In this document: positions 53,159 to 60,207 of the stretch, one piece after another
How the letters are laid out: each line of letters opens with the position of its first letter
Position numbering within the stretch: the first letter of the stretch is position 1
Assembly: GCA_963801255.1 (NCBI GenBank)
Contig: CAWDEC010000015.1
Span: 62,001-126,000 of the forward strand
DNA length: 64,000 bases
Origin: JAICXG01 sp963801255
GTDB taxonomy: Bacteria; Verrucomicrobiota; Verrucomicrobiia; Chthoniobacterales; UBA10450
Direction of reading: 5' to 3'
Position numbers and translations under genes: made by a program
Notes under the pieces: model-generated
Told to the model about the DNA's origin: nothing
Databases searched by the model: none
The model's input: only the letters and a program-made list of their open reading frames with translations

Positions 53159-53176
53159 GGTAACAAGTCTGTTACC
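53159..53176. promoter_or_regulatory. perfect palindrome GGTAACA-N4-TGTTACC, candidate operator
   Basis: GGTAACAAGTCTGTTACC in the divergent region between the small lipoprotein (start 53091) and 53235-53486. Same arms and spacer length as at 44455-44472. Its centre is 67-68 bp from both the 53235 ATG on one side and, on the other side, 76 bp from the 53091 start. A shared regulator is inferred. Confidence 0.5.
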
Positions 53177-53234
53177 AATCGCGTTTTGCTCAAGCTCTGC
53201 TCTCGCGGGATACAAAAGGAGAGGACAGCACAAC

Positions 53235-53486
53235 ATGCCAAGGAAAGCAGAAGAACCGGAGCGGTTCCTCCTTTTGGACGAAAACCTGACCATTGTCGCG
53301 CGTTCAACACGAGGGAAGCGGGAGCGGCCGTTTCGTCGTCGCTCGAAAAGACAGCAAGCCTTCTCGCCGCAACTGGAAATGGCGCCGTCGCCACCTGCAT
53401 TCGATTCCCTCATGCGCACCCGCAAATTGATCATGGCCGCGTTGCGCGTCTGGGAATTGCGCAATGGTATCCACGATCCCTTTTGA
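53235..53486 (+). CDS. small basic hypothetical protein
   Basis: 83 residues from ATG 53235, with AAGGAGAGG ending about 10 nt before it. Sequence: an acidic/hydrophobic start (ERFLLLDENLTIVARST), a strongly basic middle (RGKRERPFRRRSKR), and a C-terminal helix (LMRTRKLIMAALRVWELRN). No family recognised; nucleic-acid binding is possible from charge only. The palindrome lies 67 bp upstream. Confidence 0.4.
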   Translation: MPRKAEEPERFLLLDENLTIVARSTRGKRERPFRRRSKRQQAFSPQLEMAPSPPAFDSLMRTRKLIMAALRVWELRNGIHDPF

Positions 53487-53564
53487 TTAGCCGCGGCTCG
53501 GGATCTCGACGCCTGACGAGAAAAAGAGCTTGCCAGCATGCCGCGAGATGGGATTCAGTCGCGC

Positions 53565-53846
53565 ATGAGCAAATTGATCACGCGTTACGGACTTATCGTC
53601 GTTTTTGTTTTCTCCTTTTCCGGCCTGACCGAGGCCGCGTCACCGCGCACCTACCAGGTGACTGGTCCGGTGCTCGAGGTAACTAACGACCTGATCGCGG
53701 TGCAAAAAGGCAAAGAGCGCTGGGAAGTCGCGCGCAATGGCACCACCAAGATTACGGGCGACATTAAAGTCGGCGCCAAGGTGACGGTCATGTACACCAT
53801 GACTGCGACCGCCGTGGAAGCCAAAGGCGAGAAGCCGGCTAAGTAA
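53565..53846 (+). CDS. secreted small OB-fold-like protein
   Basis: 93 residues from ATG 53565 (an in-frame ATG lies at 53538). Signal peptide LIVVFVFSFSGLTEAA. The mature strands YQVTGPVLEVTNDLIAVQKGKERWEVARN and KITGDIKVGAKVTVMYTMTATAVE look like a short DUF5666-type beta-barrel. Function unknown; probably periplasmic. Confidence 0.6.
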   Translation: MSKLITRYGLIVVFVFSFSGLTEAASPRTYQVTGPVLEVTNDLIAVQKGKERWEVARNGTTKITGDIKVGAKVTVMYTMTATAVEAKGEKPAK

Positions 53847-54074
53847 TCGAAATAATTTGCTCTTCGATGCGGGCGTAAGGCGAGCACCTAACGACCCGCG
53901 ATCGCCTTTTCAAAGACGGCGCTGAGACCCTGCGTTTGCGCTATTCAAAGAGTCCAGCGAGGCCGACTGTTGGATCTCGCTGCTCAACCGGTGCGCCACA
54001 GCATACGGCTAAGGTCCTATATGGAGCCTGATTAGGAAGGCTCAGTCTCCTTTCATAAAAGGAAGGAAATCAGT

Positions 54075-54479
54075 ATGAAACAAGCGGTCAAAACCATCTT
54101 TGCGCTCACCCTGCTGGCAATTGCCGGCGGTTGCGCCTCTACCACATCCACACACACGGATTTACTCTCCGCAGCTGGCTTTAAGCTGATGCCGGCGGAT
54201 ACGCCAAAGAAGCAAGAGCTGCTGAAAACTTTGCCTCCCGACAAGATAACCTTGATCACCTGGAAGGCGAAACAGTTCTACGTTCAGCCCGATATTCCCA
54301 ACAATCAGGCGTATGTGGGAACGCCGAAAGAGTACCAGGCTTACCTCCAGCTCCGGTTGGCGCAGCAAATGAGCAATGACCAGGTCATGGCTGCGCAGAT
54401 GAACCGGGACGCCAATTATGGCTGGGGCAACGCATGGGGCCCAGGCTTCTACGGCGGCTTTTACGGCCGGCGCTGGTGA
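54075..54479 (+). CDS. lipoprotein, unknown
   Basis: 134 residues from ATG 54075, preceded by AAGGAAGG. Lipoprotein signal with cleavage before Cys in LAIAGGCAST. The mature part has VQPDIPNNQAYVGTPKEYQAYLQLRLAQQMSNDQVMAAQMN and a Gly/Trp/Tyr-rich C-terminus (WGNAWGPGFYGGFYGRRW). Probably anchored in an envelope leaflet. No catalytic motif. Confidence 0.75.
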   Translation: MKQAVKTIFALTLLAIAGGCASTTSTHTDLLSAAGFKLMPADTPKKQELLKTLPPDKITLITWKAKQFYVQPDIPNNQAYVGTPKEYQAYLQLRLAQQMSNDQVMAAQMNRDANYGWGNAWGPGFYGGFYGRRW

Positions 54480-54543
54480 TAAGCGACAAGCGTTAGCCGA
54501 TGTAAAGGCAACCTTGTTTGGTTCCCCATTTTACCGAGGGAGT

Positions 54544-54567
54544 CGCGGCTCGCCTGTAAGAGCCGCG
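54544..54567. other. 8-bp perfect inverted repeat
   Basis: CGCGGCTC, eight-base loop, GAGCCGCG, lying 65 bp after the lipoprotein stop and 60-90 bp before the formylglycine-generating enzyme. No T-run follows, so it is not a classical terminator; it could still form a transcript hairpin. Confidence 0.4.
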
Positions 54568-54628
54568 TCTTCACCTTGGTTGCGTCGATCGAACAGGGTC
54601 GCCAAAGTCCTTATAAGTCGACAGAGCA

Positions 54629-55798
54629 TTGCTTGGTCGATTTTCGTTCTTTGCTTTCTCTCTCCCCGTGCGGTTTCAGTGGCCGGCAGCCCGGAGAAAA
54701 ACCAATGTGGATCCTGCAAACCGCCTTCACGCGTCGCACAACTCCTGGCCAGGAATAGCGGTACTGTCTCGCTTTCCTCATCGGGTTCCGTCGAACAAGC
54801 CTCCGGCGCCAGACAACGCTGGACCGAAAATGGCGTGGATTCCCGGCGGTGAATTCACCATGGGGACGGACGAGACCCAAAGCTATGCACCGGAACGACC
54901 GGCTCACCGCGCTTGGGTCGACGGATTTTGGATGGACGAGACCGAGGTGACGAACGCCGAGTTCGCAAGGTTCGTTGCAGCGACGGGTTACATCACTACA
55001 GCCGAGCGAAAGCCCGATTGGGAGGAGATGAAAAAACAGCTCCCTCCGGGCACGGCAAAACCCTCAGACGATGTCTTTGTTCCCGGTGCTTTGGTTTTCA
55101 CCCGGCCACCCGGCCCAGTGTCGTTAGGCGATGTTAGAAACTGGTGGCACTGGACGCCAGGTGCAAACTGGCGCGCACCGAGCGGACCGGGAAGCGACAT
55201 CAAGGGTCGCGAGAGTTACCCGGTCGTGCAGGTCTCGTGGGACGACGCCGCGGCTTATGCCAAGTGGGCGGGCAAGAGATTGCCGAGCGAAGCCGAATGG
55301 GAGTTTGCCGCACGCGGCGGCCTGGAAGGAAAACGCTATGCCTGGGGCGATGAACTCACGCCTAAGGGCAAATGGATGGCGAATATTTTTGAAGGCGAAT
55401 TTCCCTATCGCGACACAGCCGATGATGGCTTCAGCGGTCTCGCACCCGTGCGCAGTTTCCCGCCAAATACTTACGGGCTTTACGATATGATCGGAAACGC
55501 CTGGGAATGGTGCAGCGATTGGTATCGCACGGACTATTACCAAACACTCGCCGGCAAGAGCGGAGTAGCGATCAATCCGCAAGGTCCGGCCGAGAGCCTT
55601 GATCCGGACGAGCCGAACCAGCCCAAACGAGTAACCAAGGGTGGCTCCTTCCTCTGCAGCAATCAATACTGTCTGAACTACCGTCCCTCCGCTCGTAACG
55701 GTACCGCTACCGACACCGGAATGTCGCACATCGGCTTTCGCTGCGTCACGACGCGGACAGTGCCGGACAACGCCAACAGGAAGACCGCGGCGAACTGA
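54629..55798 (+). CDS. formylglycine-generating enzyme (sulfatase maturation)
   Basis: The FGE domain spans ~residues 68-385: MAWIPGGEFTMGTDETQ, FWMDETEVTNAEFARFV, GRESYPVVQVSWDDAAAYAKWAGKRLPSEAEWEFAARGG (region), YDMIGNAWEWCSDW, and KGGSFLCSNQYCLNYRPSARNG with the two catalytic copper-binding Cys. It oxidises the sulfatase active-site Cys to formylglycine; three candidate substrates follow in the same orientation. The start is uncertain: TTG 54629 gives the long form, ATG 54830 begins at the domain. A signal-peptide-like stretch (IFVLCFLSPRAVSVAG) sits in the other frame just upstream, hinting at a one-base frameshift. Confidence 0.85.
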   Translation: MLGRFSFFAFSLPVRFQWPAARRKTNVDPANRLHASHNSWPGIAVLSRFPHRVPSNKPPAPDNAGPKMAWIPGGEFTMGTDETQSYAPERPAHRAWVDGFWMDETEVTNAEFARFVAATGYITTAERKPDWEEMKKQLPPGTAKPSDDVFVPGALVFTRPPGPVSLGDVRNWWHWTPGANWRAPSGPGSDIKGRESYPVVQVSWDDAAAYAKWAGKRLPSEAEWEFAARGGLEGKRYAWGDELTPKGKWMANIFEGEFPYRDTADDGFSGLAPVRSFPPNTYGLYDMIGNAWEWCSDWYRTDYYQTLAGKSGVAINPQGPAESLDPDEPNQPKRVTKGGSFLCSNQYCLNYRPSARNGTATDTGMSHIGFRCVTTRTVPDNANRKTAAN

Positions 55799-55845
55799 GC
55801 TGATTATTTTCTTCGACCACCTATACCAAGAAAGATCCACAAATT

Positions 55846-57516
55846 ATGAGATTAAGAAAAATGCGATGGGCCGCTCCGCTGATCGCCGCACTTGTTGCGG
55901 TCTCGGCTAGCGCGGCAGATAAACCTAACATCATCCTGGTCGTCTCGGACGACTTTGGATATGGCGATTCCGGCGTCTATGGCGGCGGGATTGGACGTGG
56001 CATGCCGACTCCCAATCTGGACAGAATGGCCGAGGAAGGAATGACCTTCTTTTCCTTCTACGCTCAGCCGAGCTGCACGCCGGGGCGCGCGGCAATGCAA
56101 ACCGGGCGCTTTCCCAATCGCAGCGGCATGACAACCGTGGCCTTTCAAGGTCAGGGTGGCGGCCTGCCCAAGGCGGAGTGGACCCTTGGCTCGCAGTTAA
56201 AGACCGCGGGTTATAAGACCTACTTCACCGGGAAGTGGCACCTGGGCGAAGCTGACTATGCGCTCCCGAATGCGCACGGTTACGACCAGATGAAAAGCAT
56301 GGGGATCTATCACTTGAACGCTTATACCTATGCTGACCCAACCTGGTTCCCCGATATGCCGGAGGAGTTACGAGCCATGTTCCAGAAGGTGACCAAGGGT
56401 ATGATGTCGGGTAATGCCGGCGAAAAAGCGCACGAAGACTTCAAGGTCAACGGTCAGTATGTGGACAAGCCTGGCACGTCCGTCACGATCGACGGCGTGA
56501 CATACCCCGACGGTGTCGTCGGCATTCCGTTTCTGGACGCTTACATCGAGAAGGCGGCGATGGAGTTCCTGGATGACGCCGCCAAGACTCCGGACAAGCC
56601 ATTCTTTATCAACGTGAACTTCATGAAGGTGCACCAGCCTAACATGCCGCACCCCGACTACGTCCATAAGTCGATGTCGAAAAGCAAGTATGCGGACTCC
56701 CTGTGTGAGAACGACGCCCGCATTGGTCACATCATGGACAAGGTTCGCGCGCTCGGCCTCGACAAGGGTAACACCCTGATTTTTTGGACGACGGACAACG
56801 GCGCCTGGCAGGATGTCTATCCCGATGCCGGCTACACGCCCTTCCGCGGCACCAAGGGCACTGACCGTGAAGGTGGTAACCGCGTTCCGGCGATCGCCTG
56901 GATGCCGGGCAAGATCAAGGCCAACAGCAAGAACTACGACATTGTCGGTGGCCTCGATTTCATGGCCACGTTTTCTGCCATGGCCGGGATCAAGCTGCCG
57001 GAGAAGGATCTCGAGGGTAAGCCCGAGGTCTTCGACAGCTACGATATTTCGCCCGTCCTTTTCGGCACCGGCCCGGACCCGCGTGAAACCTGGTGTTACT
57101 TCACCGAGAACGAACTTCTGCCCGGAGCATTGCGTTATCATAACTACAAGTTCGTCTTTAACCTGCGTGGCGATAACGGTCAGCCGACCGGTGGCCTCGC
57201 GGTGGACTCGAATCTCGGTTGGAAAGGCGCCGAGAAGTACGTCGCCACTGTGCCTCAAATGTTCGACCTCTGGGCTGATCCGCAGGAACGCTACGACCTG
57301 TTCATGAATAACTTCACCGAGCGCACCTGGCTGGCACCGGTCATGGGACAGGAGTTGCAAAGAGTCATGAAGACTTTCGTTGATGTTCCTCCGCGGAAAC
57401 TGCAGAGCGACGGCTACACCGGCCCGATCACCATTTCGAACTACGAGAAGTTCGCCTGGTTGCGCGAGCAACTCAAGAAAGAAGGCGTCACCATTACTTT
57501 GCCAACGGGTAACTAA
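55846..57516 (+). CDS. secreted arylsulfatase (first of three)
   Basis: 556 residues with a signal peptide (APLIAALVAVSASA). Type I sulfatase features: metal-ligand pair in IILVVSDDFGYGD, the formylglycine motif QPSCTPGRAAMQTGRF, FTGKWHLGE, DAYIEKAAMEFLDDAA, and FWTTDNGAW with the distal Asp-Asn. Hydrolyses sulfate esters once matured by the FGE 47 bp upstream. The next sulfatase starts 28 bp after its stop; one operon is likely. Confidence 0.93.
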   Translation: MRLRKMRWAAPLIAALVAVSASAADKPNIILVVSDDFGYGDSGVYGGGIGRGMPTPNLDRMAEEGMTFFSFYAQPSCTPGRAAMQTGRFPNRSGMTTVAFQGQGGGLPKAEWTLGSQLKTAGYKTYFTGKWHLGEADYALPNAHGYDQMKSMGIYHLNAYTYADPTWFPDMPEELRAMFQKVTKGMMSGNAGEKAHEDFKVNGQYVDKPGTSVTIDGVTYPDGVVGIPFLDAYIEKAAMEFLDDAAKTPDKPFFINVNFMKVHQPNMPHPDYVHKSMSKSKYADSLCENDARIGHIMDKVRALGLDKGNTLIFWTTDNGAWQDVYPDAGYTPFRGTKGTDREGGNRVPAIAWMPGKIKANSKNYDIVGGLDFMATFSAMAGIKLPEKDLEGKPEVFDSYDISPVLFGTGPDPRETWCYFTENELLPGALRYHNYKFVFNLRGDNGQPTGGLAVDSNLGWKGAEKYVATVPQMFDLWADPQERYDLFMNNFTERTWLAPVMGQELQRVMKTFVDVPPRKLQSDGYTGPITISNYEKFAWLREQLKKEGVTITLPTGN

Positions 57517-57544
57517 CGAAATGTTCAACGACTGAAATGATGAT

Positions 57545-59179
57545 ATGAACCTAAAACGATTCAATTACACATTATTACTGCTCGTAGCGGGCGCGGCGTT
57601 TCTTGGGACGCTCGCTCCGGCCCACGCAGCGGACAAACCCAACATCGTCGTCATCATGGGTGATGACATTGGCATGTGGAACATCGGCGCCTACCATCGG
57701 GGAATGATGGCAGGACTAACGCCTAACCTCGATAAGCTTGCCAAGGAAGGAATGTTGTTTACCGACTATTACGCGGAAGCGAGTTGCACCGCAGGTCGCG
57801 CTAACTTCATCACCGGCGAATTACCGATTCGGACGGGGATGACTACCGTCGGCCAGGCCGGCGCCCCAACTGGTCTGCCTGCCGAGGCTTGCACCATTGC
57901 CACCGCGCTCAAAGCACAGGGCTATGCTACCGGGCAGTTCGGCAAGAATCACCTGGGCGATAAGAATGAGTTCCTGCCGACTGTCCATGGCTTTGATGAG
58001 TTCTTCGGCTACCTCTATCACCTGGATGCGATGGAAGATCCAGCGCATCCTAATTACCCGCAAGACTTACTCGATAAGGTCGGCCCGCGTAATATGATCC
58101 ATAGCTGGGCTACAGAGACAGCCGATACCACCGACATGCCGCGCTGGGGGAAAGTTGGCAAGCAAAAGATCGAGGACGCCGGCACACTTTATCCCGAACG
58201 GATGAAAACGGTGGATAACGAGATCCGTGATTTCGCTTTGAAGTTCATCGAGAAGGCGAAGACAGACAACAAGCCGTTCTTCTGCTGGCTCAATCCAACG
58301 CGCATGCACATCGTCACGCACCTGGCGGACAAGTATGAGAAGATGCGCAATTCCCAGAACGGCTGGTCGGAAGAAGAGGCTGGCATGTTCCAACTCGATG
58401 AAGATATCGGCTTAGTGATGCAGAAGCTCAAGGACCTGGGCCTGGACGACAACACCATCGTTGTTTTCACGACGGATAACGGGACCGAAGTCTTCACCTG
58501 GCCAGATGGCGGGACCACGCCCTTCGCACAGTCCAAAGGAACGATCATGGAAGGCGGCTTCCGTGTGCCATGCATCCTTCGCTGGCCCGGTCATGTACCG
58601 CCCGACTCGGTGCAGAACGGCATCTTCTCCGGTATGGACTGGTTCCCTACTTTTCTCGATGCCGCCGGCAACCCGGATATTACTAACCAGCTGCTCAAGG
58701 GTGTAAAACTTGGCGACCGGACTTACAAAAACCATCTCGATGGCTATGACCAAATGCCTGCTATCACCGGCAAAGGGCCATCGAACCGGCATGAAATCTT
58801 CTACCTCGGCGAGAGCTCCGTCGGTGCAGTTCGTATCGATGACTACAAGTATCGTTTCATCGATCAACCCCAGGGCTGGCTGGGCGATAAGACGAAGGTT
58901 GATGTACCCTACCTAACCAATTTGCGCCTGGATCCATTTGAGCGCCAGGGTTGGCCAAACATGGGGACGAAAGAGGGCGCACAGCAGTACTTCGACTGGT
59001 TCAAGTTCCAGTTCTGGCGCTTTGTTTTTGTCCAGCAGGTGATGGGCAAGGAACTCCAGACCTTCCTTGATTACCCGCCAATGCAGAGAGGCGCGAGCTT
59101 CAATCTTGATGCCGTGAAAGCGGAGATGGCGAAAAAGATGGCTCAGGCGGAAGCGGCAAGTAAGGGAACCGGGCAGTAA
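57545..59179 (+). CDS. secreted arylsulfatase (second of three)
   Basis: 544 residues with a signal peptide (LLLLVAGAAFLGTLAPAHA). Sulfatase features: VVIMGDDIGMWNIGAY, the motif EASCTAGRANFITGE (C-x-A-x-R rather than C-x-P-x-R, a known alternative), GKNHLGDKNEF, LNPTRMHIVTHL and VVFTTDNGTEVFTWPDGG. It belongs to a different arylsulfatase subgroup from the first copy. A 14-bp perfect hairpin follows its stop by 24 bp. Confidence 0.92.
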   Translation: MNLKRFNYTLLLLVAGAAFLGTLAPAHAADKPNIVVIMGDDIGMWNIGAYHRGMMAGLTPNLDKLAKEGMLFTDYYAEASCTAGRANFITGELPIRTGMTTVGQAGAPTGLPAEACTIATALKAQGYATGQFGKNHLGDKNEFLPTVHGFDEFFGYLYHLDAMEDPAHPNYPQDLLDKVGPRNMIHSWATETADTTDMPRWGKVGKQKIEDAGTLYPERMKTVDNEIRDFALKFIEKAKTDNKPFFCWLNPTRMHIVTHLADKYEKMRNSQNGWSEEEAGMFQLDEDIGLVMQKLKDLGLDDNTIVVFTTDNGTEVFTWPDGGTTPFAQSKGTIMEGGFRVPCILRWPGHVPPDSVQNGIFSGMDWFPTFLDAAGNPDITNQLLKGVKLGDRTYKNHLDGYDQMPAITGKGPSNRHEIFYLGESSVGAVRIDDYKYRFIDQPQGWLGDKTKVDVPYLTNLRLDPFERQGWPNMGTKEGAQQYFDWFKFQFWRFVFVQQVMGKELQTFLDYPPMQRGASFNLDAVKAEMAKKMAQAEAASKGTGQ

Positions 59180-59203
59180 CTCTACGCTCAGCAATGAATC
59201 TAA

Positions 59204-59237
59204 GCGGCGATAACGAGACACACCTCGTTATCGCCGC
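59204..59237. terminator. 14-bp perfect hairpin between sulfatase and porin-like gene
   Basis: Arms GCGGCGATAACGAG (59204-59217) and CTCGTTATCGCCGC (59224-59237) around a 6-nt loop. It lies in the 76-bp gap between the second sulfatase and the outer-membrane barrel gene. No run of T follows the second arm, so it may be an attenuator or mRNA-processing structure rather than a simple rho-independent terminator; the downstream ATG begins only 19 bp later. Confidence 0.6.
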
Positions 59238-59255
59238 GGATCTGAAAGGCGAAAT

Positions 59256-60149
59256 ATGAAATCACGAATACTCGTTTTGTTTACCATCATTCTTCTCCCA
59301 CACGTGGCCGCGCTTGCTGGCTCGGACACTGTGGACTCCAAGTATATCGCGCCCGCGCCAACGCCTCCCCCCAAGGAATGGGATCTCCGCATCGGTATTC
59401 CTGGATGGATAGCCGGTATATCGGGCGAAAGTGGAATATTGGGATTAGTGGACTCGTCGGATGTCAGCTTCAATGAGCTTTTCAACCATCTGACTCATGT
59501 CCCACTCGTGCTCAGCGCTGATTTTCGCTATAAGCGATGGGAGCTTTTCGGAGACGGTCAGTACCTGGAGGTAGGCGCTTCTGCGACTCTGCCCGGGTTA
59601 CTCTTTACCGACGCGCACGTTCACCTAAAAGATGGATTAGCCGAAGCTTTCCTTGGTTACCGGGTGATTGATTCCGACAAGGCTACTGTCTCTCTCTTTG
59701 CCGGCGCGCGCTACAATTACGAAGGAGTTGACCTAAGCATCGTTAACAACGGCGACCCACGCTTTCCTCGTCTGCGCGAGCTGCTCGGAATTCCCGGGAA
59801 ATTGGACGTAAACGGCTCGACTGATTGGGTCGATCCCGTCGTCGGAGCCCGTGGCAAGGTGAAGCTTTGGAAGGCGATATCTCTCTATGCCGAAGGCGAT
59901 GTCGGTGGGTTCGATGCCAATTCCGACCCGGCTTATGAGATACATCGCCAGGGACTGACGCTCGAGAAAACATCGAGATCAAGCGAGGATTGGAGCTATC
60001 AGGCTCAAGGCGGCCTCGAATTTCAACTTAGCCGGTGGTTCTGGACGCAGATCGGCTGGCGCTGGCTGCGGACCGACTATGTCTCTGGCGGCTTTACCAA
60101 TAAGACCGACTTGAGTGGGCCGTTTATCCAAGGGGGTGTGAATTTTTGA
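59256..60149 (+). CDS. predicted outer-membrane beta-barrel protein
   Basis: 297 residues with a signal peptide (ILVLFTIILLPHVAALAG). Alternating hydrophobic strands with aromatic girdles are visible (PLVLSADFRYKRWELFGDGQYLEV, TVSLFAGARYNYEG, WFWTQIGWRWLRTDYV), and the chain ends in Phe (GGVNF), the outer-membrane sorting signal. A ribosome site GAAAGGCG precedes the ATG. Placed between sulfatases and a DUF1254 protein, it may take up or release the sulfated substrate; this is inference. Confidence 0.75.
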   Translation: MKSRILVLFTIILLPHVAALAGSDTVDSKYIAPAPTPPPKEWDLRIGIPGWIAGISGESGILGLVDSSDVSFNELFNHLTHVPLVLSADFRYKRWELFGDGQYLEVGASATLPGLLFTDAHVHLKDGLAEAFLGYRVIDSDKATVSLFAGARYNYEGVDLSIVNNGDPRFPRLRELLGIPGKLDVNGSTDWVDPVVGARGKVKLWKAISLYAEGDVGGFDANSDPAYEIHRQGLTLEKTSRSSEDWSYQAQGGLEFQLSRWFWTQIGWRWLRTDYVSGGFTNKTDLSGPFIQGGVNF

Positions 60150-60207
60150 GAAAGGCCAACAGGAAGTAACTGCATTGCGCCACAGGCGCCCCGGCATGTT
60201 TAAGAAT

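Larger units (their letters stand above)
784..55129. repeat. dispersed asymmetric nonamer GCCTAACGA / TCGTTAGGC, 38 exact copies
   Basis: Exact copies on + start at 1581, 5468, 5921, 8796, 14300, 14856, 15335, 17147, 17757, 18646, 20799, 21137, 31666, 33877, 34735, 37372, 45034, 45600. Exact copies on - (TCGTTAGGC) start at 784, 4967, 9878, 16453, 17257, 18778, 19235, 19262, 20865, 21436, 21517, 21762, 22933, 34349, 44439, 45479, 47524, 51262, 52865, 55121. At least 11 more keep the octamer CCTAACGA with a different first base (4902, 5282, 10556, 12759, 19458, 23328, 24802, 30688, 32937, 35411, 53886). About 0.5 exact copies are expected by chance on both strands. Most copies lie inside genes, in all frames. 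No long flanking consensus is apparent by eye. Role unknown; DNA-uptake-like use is one possibility. Confidence 0.9.

Noticed and set aside
784..55129. The nonamer as a Chi or chromosome-orienting (KOPS-like) site
   Set aside because: Such sites are strongly polarised along a replichore; here 18 copies are on one strand and 20 on the other, with no run of one orientation long enough to suggest polarity.
784..55129. The nonamer as part of a mobile repeat element
   Set aside because: Flanks of the copies share no visible extended consensus, and most copies lie within conserved coding frames.
56368..57564. 398-codon open frame on the minus strand
   Set aside because: Antisense to the first arylsulfatase, with no recognisable domain; an artefact of GC-rich codon structure.
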